A DNA stretch of 12,120 bases from Pseudomonadota bacterium (GTDB lineage Bacteria; Myxococcota; Bradymonadia; UBA4248): the NCBI GenBank assembly GCA_017613855.1, contig JAGACY010000121.1, forward strand, positions 1-12,120, read 5' to 3'. A program made the position numbers and the translations under genes. Positions 6,768-12,120 of this stretch are shown one piece after another; within the stretch, counting starts at the first letter, position 1; each line of letters starts with the position of its first letter. The notes under the pieces are model-generated. The model had not been told where the DNA came from. It saw only the letters and a list, made by a program, of their open reading frames with translations, and searched no databases.

Positions 6768-8402
6768 CTAAACCTTTACGAACATAAGGGTGATATCGTC
6801 ATTCTGCGGTGCTGTACCACAGAAGTTTGCAAAATCATTCCAGAGAATATTCATGGCATCATTGACATTGGCATCGCCGCATTGACCAATGACTTTACGA
6901 AGGCGTTTTTCGCCATATTCCACGCCATCTGAATTGACATATTCTGTCAGACCGTCAGTAAAGAAGAGGAACATGTCACCTCTGGAAAGATTGATTTGGA
7001 TTTTTTCATACCTGACAAATTCCTGATCGCCGAGACGTTCTCCCCGAACGACCTGACTGCGCACATCCCTGTTGTGGATGAGCAGTGGGAAATTGTGACC
7101 GGCATTGACGATTTCGGCAAAGCGTCCATCAGGGCTGATGCGCATGGCCTGGAATGTCATAAAAAGGGTACGTTTTGCGGCCTGGAAGATCGAAGCATTT
7201 AAGCTCGACATCAATTGCGTCAGTTCTATGGCGCCTCCCGAAACATTAAGCAAAGTATCGAGTGCACTCTTGGCGCAAGCTGTAATCATGGCAGAGGGAA
7301 CGCCATGTCCAGTCACATCACCGATGGTAAGCAGGACAGATCCGTCTGCAAGCTGGTGATAACTCCAGAAGTCACCGCCGCACTCGCTGGCCGGCTGGAA
7401 GAAACCTGTAAGCTGGACCGGGCCGCATTGAGCAAAGCCCTGAGGTGGCATAAGCGTAGCCTGAATATCGCGGGCGATGTCCACTTCCTTTTGGAGCATG
7501 GCTTTTTGTTCCGTTTCGGCCATCAATTCCTGGACGCGATCTGCCATGACATTGAACTGTTCGCCGAGCTGTCCGATTTCGTCGCTCGATTTAATATCGG
7601 ATCGAACGGCAAGGTCCCCACCTGCAATCATATAGGTGACTTTTGATAGTTTTTTGATATTGCGCGTCACCAGTACCGCCTGAATACCGGCAATAATGAT
7701 CCCGACAATGACGGCGATCAAAGCCAGCCAAATCGAACGCTGAATAGCTTCTTCCTGTCTTACTTCGCCCTGAGCTCGCACCGAGTCGATCTCTTGTTTG
7801 AGCCCCTCGAGAGAGTAACCGACGATTAAAAATCCCTGCAATTCGCCGTTGCCTTCAATTTTCTGCATGTATTGCCGAATCATGAGGTCGCTTTCTTCAC
7901 CGGATTTGGTGACAACTTTTTGTAAACCATCCGCCGTTACAGGCATGCGTCGATCGGCAATATTCTTTTTAAACCAATTTTCATCCACAGATTCTATCGT
8001 CTGTTTTTCTTTGCTGCGATCAAAGAATGGCTTATCCCCCAGTTCGAGCTTTGTATACTCGCTATTGACCGTAGCGACCCAGACTCTGGCATTGGCATCT
8101 ATTATGGTTGCAAAGATAGCATAATAGCTGCTTTGCCCATTTTTATTTTCGACAACAGGATTCAGAAGGCTGTTCAAATCGCCGATTGCATTGTCAAACA
8201 TGAGGCTGGACGCCGGCAAGCTCGTATAATATGTCGTCTGAGAGCCCAGATGATCGAGAGCCTCGTATTGGATTTGCGTAATTCTGCCTGTTTCACGTTC
8301 AACAGACTGCTGTGTATCCGAAATGGTAAACCAAGCATATACGACGACGACAAGTATGACGATAAGAACGGCGCTGAACGTCCATTTAATACTAATACGC
8401 AT
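6768..8402 (-). CDS. Membrane sensor Ser/Thr phosphatase, RsbU/SpoIIE type with HAMP
   Basis: A 544-residue PP2C-type phosphatase. A first membrane helix (about 8-27) and a second (about 223-246) flank a periplasmic region of about 195 residues. That region looks like a Cache-type sensor (SSYYAIFATIIDANARVWVA, then KPFFDRS at 124-130). A HAMP domain follows (about 246-298, with DEIGQLGEQFN), then a short coiled linker. The SpoIIE phosphatase domain spans about 308-544 with CGGDFWS (341-347), GDVTGHG (361-367), FTDGLTE (481-487) and NDDIT (534-538). Asp344, Asp362, Asp483 and Asp536 are the expected metal ligands. GGAGGGG lies just before the ATG. Such proteins usually dephosphorylate an anti-sigma-factor antagonist (STAS domain) in a partner-switching pathway, but no STAS or anti-sigma gene is nearby. 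It is the first gene of the operon carrying the nucleotidyltransferase and RiPP precursor, so it may sense when the product is needed. Confidence 0.93.
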   Translation of the reverse strand: MRISIKWTFSAVLIVILVVVVYAWFTISDTQQSVERETGRITQIQYEALDHLGSQTTYYTSLPASSLMFDNAIGDLNSLLNPVVENKNGQSSYYAIFATIIDANARVWVATVNSEYTKLELGDKPFFDRSKEKQTIESVDENWFKKNIADRRMPVTADGLQKVVTKSGEESDLMIRQYMQKIEGNGELQGFLIVGYSLEGLKQEIDSVRAQGEVRQEEAIQRSIWLALIAVIVGIIIAGIQAVLVTRNIKKLSKVTYMIAGGDLAVRSDIKSSDEIGQLGEQFNVMADRVQELMAETEQKAMLQKEVDIARDIQATLMPPQGFAQCGPVQLTGFFQPASECGGDFWSYHQLADGSVLLTIGDVTGHGVPSAMITACAKSALDTLLNVSGGAIELTQLMSSLNASIFQAAKRTLFMTFQAMRISPDGRFAEIVNAGHNFPLLIHNRDVRSQVVRGERLGDQEFVRYEKIQINLSRGDMFLFFTDGLTEYVNSDGVEYGEKRLRKVIGQCGDANVNDAMNILWNDFANFCGTAPQNDDITLMFVKV

Positions 8403-8653
8403 AAACCACCCCTCCGTATGACAGGCTATGGTGATCGGATACTAACACGAGATGCTGGGGTTGACTAATAAATTGGTTAATCACTCGGAGAATGTGTATC
8501 TATAAAAACTTGAAGCCCGGATATTTCATGGTTATATAGATGATCTATGCAGGCAAAGGAAAGCGCTCTCTCAGCTCTCCGTGGTATTGTCAAACGCGAC
8601 TTACAATTGATATTGCATCAGAATTCATAGGTTTTCCAACAGGAGGCAGCCGT
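8403..8653. promoter_or_regulatory. Divergent intergenic region with two palindromic candidate operators
   Basis: This 251-base spacer must hold the promoters for the phosphatase operon (left) and the lipoprotein (right). ATAGAT-G-ATCTAT (8536-8548) is a perfect palindrome apart from its centre base. TTGACTAAT-AA-ATTGGTTAA (8461-8480) is an imperfect one, matching at seven of nine positions. No convincing -35/-10 pair with normal spacing was found on either strand. No small gene is apparent. Confidence 0.35.
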
Positions 8654-9199
8654 ATGAAGCAATTACACCATGTCTTGTCAGTAACGTTGGTTATTCTTCT
8701 CTCACTCTCTTTCTATGGATGTGCCAACTCATCACAAAATACCAGACACGCAGTCCCCCCAGTGGATACTGCGCCAGCCTCTCCGGCTGCTGAAGCCAAT
8801 GCTGCCAATGAACTTAGGGAAGTCGAAAATATTATGGCACAACAGCAAAAGGAACGAGAGGCCAAACAAGAACAAGCCAGTGAACAGGAAGACACTGGGG
8901 TGACTTACATTCTCGATAAGGCAATCATCCATGCCGCAGTTGCAGAGCATACAGAAGATCTGAGCAACTGCTATGCAAATGAGCTGGAAAATACCAAAGG
9001 GCTTAAGGGAACAATCACTGTGTCATGGAACGTCATGGGAGATGGCAGAGTCTCGGATGCCAAAGTTATAGACACAACCATGAAAAATAAGAATGTTGAA
9101 GACTGCATTGTTGACAGTATCAGCAAATGGAGATTCCCGGCCACAGGTACGAAAGCTGCTGTCGATTATCCGTTTGAATTTGAATCATCCAAAAAATAG
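8654..9199 (+). CDS. Lipoprotein with AgmX/PglI-type C-terminal domain
   Basis: A 181-residue lipoprotein. The ATG at 8654 is chosen over an in-frame upstream ATG at 8540 because AGGAGG lies 7 bases before it and a signal peptide starts there. The peptide is MKQLHH, then a hydrophobic stretch, then a lipobox-like FYGC with Cys23 as the likely lipidated residue. Residues 24 to about 80 are Ala/Gln/Glu-rich, ending in a charged, probably helical stretch. The C-terminal 100 residues match the AgmX/PglI C-terminal (TonB-like) domain: LDKAIIHAAVAEH, LSNCYANEL, GTITVSWNVMGDGRVSDAKV, VEDCIVDSISKWRFP and YPFEFE. Two cysteines (SNCY and EDCI) are conserved in the family and probably form a disulfide. 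Such domains occur widely in Myxococcota, first noted in gliding-motility proteins, but also in many unrelated lipoproteins. This gene alone therefore does not show motility. It is divergent from the phosphatase operon. Confidence 0.85.
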   Translation: MKQLHHVLSVTLVILLSLSFYGCANSSQNTRHAVPPVDTAPASPAAEANAANELREVENIMAQQQKEREAKQEQASEQEDTGVTYILDKAIIHAAVAEHTEDLSNCYANELENTKGLKGTITVSWNVMGDGRVSDAKVIDTTMKNKNVEDCIVDSISKWRFPATGTKAAVDYPFEFESSKK

Positions 9200-9238
9200 G
9201 CACAGGTAAACCCAACCTATTGATGCACTGAGAGCTCA

Positions 9239-9280
9239 GAGCTTAGAGAAAGCATTCTCTAAGCTCCAAACTCTAAGCTC
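9239..9280. terminator. Perfect 12-bp hairpin and repeat between convergent genes
   Basis: GAGCTTAGAGAA (9239-9250) and TTCTCTAAGCTC (9255-9266) form a perfect stem with loop AGCA. CTCTAAGCTC occurs again at 9271-9280, giving a direct repeat with a 14-base period and an alternative pairing partner. It lies 40 bases after the lipoprotein stop and 56 bases before the stop of the convergent secreted protein. A bidirectional terminator is likely, though no T-run follows on either strand. Confidence 0.6.
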
Positions 9281-9335
9281 GAAGCCAGAATGGCAATTTT
9301 CAGCGAATCCAATATCCACGTTCGTGAAACAGAGC

Positions 9336-12008
9336 CTAAAGCTTAATGGCATATCCCTGAGTGGATTCTGTCGTCTGGCCTTCACAATTGGGATCTGCAG
9401 AAATGAAGTGTGAGCCGGTAGATGGGTTATGGCAGCGGAAAACCGGGGATGTACCGGCCTGCTGCTGTTTATAGAGATATCCCATGGGGCCCATATTAAA
9501 CTGGCCTTCGCAGTTCACATCGGGGGAAATCATGGTATGGTTGCCCCCCGCGCCACCAACGCGGCATTCGTAAACCATAACGGACTCTGCGCTTGGCTTG
9601 TCGCGCAGAATTTTCCAGGATTGTCCAGCTTCTTTGGTAAAGCCCGATGGGAACTGGCGCGTCGTCACCCAATGCATGTTGCCTTTTTTGCCGCGCATCA
9701 TTTCGACATAGGGCAGATATTGGAAACCGCATGAGGGCCAGCCATCCCCCACACCAGACCGGTTTGCCAAAGCAAACGTCGTCCAGGCCGGTTTCGGAGA
9801 CGCATCGGCATTCCAAAGGCCAAGATTGAGCCCCTCTTCTTTAATGTCGATGAGTCGATGATAGATGAAATTCGAAATCCCCGGCGTCCCCAGAACATTT
9901 TGAAAAGCCTGACAGAGCTGGGCTTGCTGACGGGACTGCATGGATGCATTCGATCCATTGAGGCCATTCTCTGTGAGTTGGAATTCCCATGAGTAAGGTT
10001 TGTCCGGATACGTCTGTCTCAGCCATGCCGCGAGTACACCAAGTGTACCAAAGGTGATACGCTGACTCTGGTTGGCCCAATCGTCAGGTCCAAACGCCGG
10101 ATCGGCCAAATTAGGCGGATAGGAATGGTAAGCTAACATCCACTGGCGATCACCGAGCTTGGGAATAAGCTTGAGAAGGAAATCACGCGATGCATAACTG
10201 CCATTTGCAGTACTTTGCTGCCCGAAAAAGTGATCAAGCGAAATGAGGACTTTTGCCTGAGCCTGTTCTTTTCGAACATAATCATAAGCAGCATTGTAAC
10301 TTGCAGCATAATAATTGACCTGATTATCCATGTGGCTCATGTCGCTGTATCCAGCGTTGAACCACTGATAATTGTTGACCTCATTATGAATGACGAAATC
10401 TGCAATTCGACCGTGTCCCTGTTCACCATTAAAGTAATTGGCCAAGAATCCGGCAAAACGTCCATAATCCTTTTCTCTGCCGCTGGCAGGAGCGCAAAAC
10501 CAATCATTCACTCTCTTTTGGCTCGAACAATTGGATATACGAGCCCAATCGGGAACACCGTAAATAATGGCCGTAACGAGAACACCATGATCTGTATACG
10601 CCTTAATGGTATTGGCTGTGTTGCCGTCGATGCTAAAGCAGTTGCCATCGTACAGAACCTGTCCCGCAGCACATGATCCCGTTTGCGTCGGCTGCCAGAT
10701 TGCCCAAACCATATTCATGGCAACCCCATGCGTCTCGTTGCCAACAACCTGATTCATATCCTGAAAATCGGGCTGCAGTCCCTTAATGCTCTTTCGTGTG
10801 GGGTAGATATCTTTAATGGAAGTCTTGCAAACATTGTCGGTGCATGTCTGACCACCAGGGCAGCTGCCACAATTCAGTGTACCGCTGCAGCCATCCGAAA
10901 TAGAGCCGCAATTTTTACCTTTTGCCGCGCATGTCGTGGGGGTACAGTTATTGACACATGCACCATTTTTGCAGGTCTGATTAGCCCCGCAACTGCCGCA
11001 GTTTAACGATTTACCACAGCCATCATCGGGAGTGCCGCAACTGGCTTTGAGATCAGCACACGTTTTCGGCGTACAGTTGTTGACACAGGCACCATCTTTA
11101 CAAGTCTGATTGGCCCCGCAACTGCCGCAGTCCAATGCTTTGCCACAGCCATCGTCTGCACTGCCACAGCTCAATTTCAAATCAGCACAGGTTTTGGGCG
11201 TACATTCGACGGGCTTGTCGACACATGCCCCCCCTGTACAAATCTTGCCCTCAGGACAACTGCCGCAATCGAGAGGATTGCCGCAGCCATCGTCTGCACT
11301 GCCGCAGGAAAGACTGAGCTCTTCACAGGTTTTGGGCGTACATTCGACGGGCTTGTCGACACATGCCCCCTCTGTACAAATCTTGCCCTCAGGACAACTG
11401 CCGCAATCGAGAGAATTGCCGCAGCCATCCTCAGCCGAACCACAGGAAAGATTGAGTTCCTCACACGTTTTGGCTGTACAATCTGCAGAGGAAATACAGT
11501 GGCCTTCGGAACACACCAATCCTTCGGTGCATGTACCGCACTCAAGCGTATTGACGCATCCATCCGAAACCGTGCCACAAGTGGCCCCCAATTCCTCACA
11601 GGTTTTGGGCACACATTCTGAAGGATCTATGCAATGACCTTCAGAACACAATAAATCATCGGAACACGTACCACAATCAAGCGTTTCGTTGCACCCATCC
11701 GAAACCGTACCACAAGAGACATCCAGTTCCTCGCAGGTTTTGGGGGTACACTCCGGTTCGGTTTCTTTATCCTTACATTTTTTATTATCGCAAATTTGGT
11801 CTTTCGAACATGCATGACCACAGCTGCCGCAATTCTCACGATCGGAAGCAATATCCACACAAACATCCTGACAGCAGGCCTGCTCCGAGGTACATTGACA
11901 GCCCATGCTTGTATCGATTTCCGAGGGAACCCGATAAGTCCATTCTTCATCACAAGCCTGAAGTACGATGGCTGCAGCACTTACCATCAACAATTGATTC
12001 CATTTCAT
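9336..12008 (-). CDS. Secreted lipoprotein: eight-cysteine repeat array plus putative glycoside hydrolase (DUF5722-like) and DUF5648-like tail
   Basis: An 890-residue exported lipoprotein. A signal peptide ends in the lipobox VLQAC (Cys19), and AAGGGG precedes the ATG. Residues 37-78 form a Stig1-like Cys-rich module (CCQDVC, NCGSCGHAC). Residues 87-394 hold seven repeats, each with eight cysteines spaced C-x4-C-x6-C-x6-C-x5-C-x2-C-x5-C-x4-C, starting at Cys87, 132, 177, 223, 269, 312 and 355. Residues about 400-750 look like a (beta/alpha)8 glycosidase. HNEVNN places Glu543 where clan-A enzymes have the acid/base, LTENG places Glu680 at the nucleophile position, and AYHSYPP (626-632) lies between. 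NEVN and the SLDHFF segment recall DUF5722. Residues about 760-890 resemble DUF5648 repeats (FRCHNPSTGSHFISADPNC). The likely role is a surface-tethered polysaccharide-degrading or binding enzyme, with the Cys array as a stiff stalk. The substrate is unknown and the catalytic assignment is inference. Confidence 0.85.
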   Translation of the reverse strand: MKWNQLLMVSAAAIVLQACDEEWTYRVPSEIDTSMGCQCTSEQACCQDVCVDIASDRENCGSCGHACSKDQICDNKKCKDKETEPECTPKTCEELDVSCGTVSDGCNETLDCGTCSDDLLCSEGHCIDPSECVPKTCEELGATCGTVSDGCVNTLECGTCTEGLVCSEGHCISSADCTAKTCEELNLSCGSAEDGCGNSLDCGSCPEGKICTEGACVDKPVECTPKTCEELSLSCGSADDGCGNPLDCGSCPEGKICTGGACVDKPVECTPKTCADLKLSCGSADDGCGKALDCGSCGANQTCKDGACVNNCTPKTCADLKASCGTPDDGCGKSLNCGSCGANQTCKNGACVNNCTPTTCAAKGKNCGSISDGCSGTLNCGSCPGGQTCTDNVCKTSIKDIYPTRKSIKGLQPDFQDMNQVVGNETHGVAMNMVWAIWQPTQTGSCAAGQVLYDGNCFSIDGNTANTIKAYTDHGVLVTAIIYGVPDWARISNCSSQKRVNDWFCAPASGREKDYGRFAGFLANYFNGEQGHGRIADFVIHNEVNNYQWFNAGYSDMSHMDNQVNYYAASYNAAYDYVRKEQAQAKVLISLDHFFGQQSTANGSYASRDFLLKLIPKLGDRQWMLAYHSYPPNLADPAFGPDDWANQSQRITFGTLGVLAAWLRQTYPDKPYSWEFQLTENGLNGSNASMQSRQQAQLCQAFQNVLGTPGISNFIYHRLIDIKEEGLNLGLWNADASPKPAWTTFALANRSGVGDGWPSCGFQYLPYVEMMRGKKGNMHWVTTRQFPSGFTKEAGQSWKILRDKPSAESVMVYECRVGGAGGNHTMISPDVNCEGQFNMGPMGYLYKQQQAGTSPVFRCHNPSTGSHFISADPNCEGQTTESTQGYAIKL
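11190..11430 (-). repeat. Near-identical tandem DNA repeat inside the Cys-repeat array
   Basis: A stretch of about 100 bases beginning at 11190 recurs from 11328, one 46-codon unit (138 bases) further on, with only about two differences by eye. Other units of the array have diverged much more. This indicates a recent unit duplication or gene conversion. Confidence 0.75.
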
Positions 12009-12048
12009 TGCGCACCCCTTTCCTGACAGAGGACATTAAACAACCGGA

Positions 12049-12078
12049 ATTATAATGTGTACCGAGTTATTTTGAAAA
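12049..12078 (-). promoter_or_regulatory. Candidate sigma-70-type promoter for the secreted lipoprotein
   Basis: On the minus strand a perfect TATAAT (12054-12049) has TTTTCA (12078-12073, four of six matches) 18 bases upstream. It lies 41 bases before the start codon at 12008, leaving a short leader. Because the -10 region is near-palindromic, a plus-strand TATAAT also exists at 12051-12056, but without a good -35. Confidence 0.5.
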
Positions 12079-12104
12079 TTGAAACATGAACTGGGAGAAA
12101 AAAA

Positions 12105-12120
12105 ATGCTATATCAAACAA
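12105..12120 (+). CDS. Possible start of a further gene (five codons visible)
   Basis: An ATG at 12105 is preceded by GGGAG at 12093-12097 with a spacing of 7 bases and reads MLYQT to the window edge. The layout would make it divergent from the secreted lipoprotein. Too little is visible to say more; it may be chance. Confidence 0.3.

Noticed and set aside
8540..8653. Upstream in-frame start (8540) for the AgmX/PglI lipoprotein
   Set aside because: No ribosome site there, and it would bury the signal peptide. AGGAGG before 8654 and the lipobox decide for the later start.
10215..10676. 153-codon open frame on the plus strand opposite the glycosidase domain
   Set aside because: It lies wholly inside a well-supported gene on the other strand, and its product has no recognisable domain.
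11110..11637. 175-codon open frame on the plus strand, Pro/Gln/Ser-rich
   Set aside because: It is a shadow of the Cys-repeat coding region on the other strand. Its repetitiveness simply mirrors the repeat units, and it has no ribosome site of its own.
10827..11751. CRISPR-like appearance of the regular repeats
   Set aside because: The units are translated in frame, vary in sequence, keep cysteine spacing, and have no short identical repeats with unique spacers.

Overview
The window suggests a Myxococcota-type (formerly deltaproteobacterial) genome of moderate base composition, possibly a host- or gut-associated lineage. The evidence is a Ser/Thr protein kinase with a C-terminal membrane anchor, a lipoprotein with an AgmX/PglI-type C-terminal domain, a RsbU/SpoIIE-type phosphatase with a HAMP domain, and a secreted lipoprotein with a Stig1-like head and a long array of eight-cysteine repeats. 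Taxonomy is inferred from gene content only; no rRNA or other marker gene is present.

Layout, left to right. (1) Positions 1-1687, minus strand: a Ser/Thr kinase followed 15 bases later by the first 72 codons of an Rpn/PD-(D/E)XK nuclease-type gene that runs off the left edge. (2) A divergent promoter region with phased A-tracts, then a 687-residue exported protein of unknown function (1854-3917, plus). (3) A convergent intergenic region with two tandem hairpins sharing boundary sequences (about 3934-4023). (4) Positions 8402-4023, minus strand: RsbU-like phosphatase, sugar-phosphate nucleotidyltransferase, a 46-residue lasso-type RiPP precursor, a structured 160-base spacer with two intrinsic terminators, then an ABC exporter-type protein. 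The first three genes are spaced 5-10 bases apart and look like one operon. (5) A divergent spacer and an AgmX/PglI-domain lipoprotein (8654-9199, plus). (6) A convergent region with a perfect 12-bp hairpin. (7) An 890-residue secreted lipoprotein (12008-9336, minus) with seven eight-cysteine repeats in front of a putative (beta/alpha)8 glycosidase domain and a DUF5648-like tail. (8) A promoter region at the right edge and a possible start of a plus-strand gene.

The most interesting part is the 4.0-8.4 kb block. The small gene at 5776-5916 has the YxxPxI..LG leader of lasso peptides and a core whose Gly29 and Asp36 could close an eight-residue ring. No lasso cyclase, B1/RRE or B2 protease gene is visible, yet the gene sits behind a phosphatase and a nucleotidyltransferase and in front of an ABC protein. 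That ABC protein has Gln in place of the catalytic Walker B Glu, Leu at the first Walker A Gly, and an end six residues after the H-loop His. This may be an orphan or non-canonical RiPP locus with a regulatory or ATPase-impaired transporter; that interpretation is inference.
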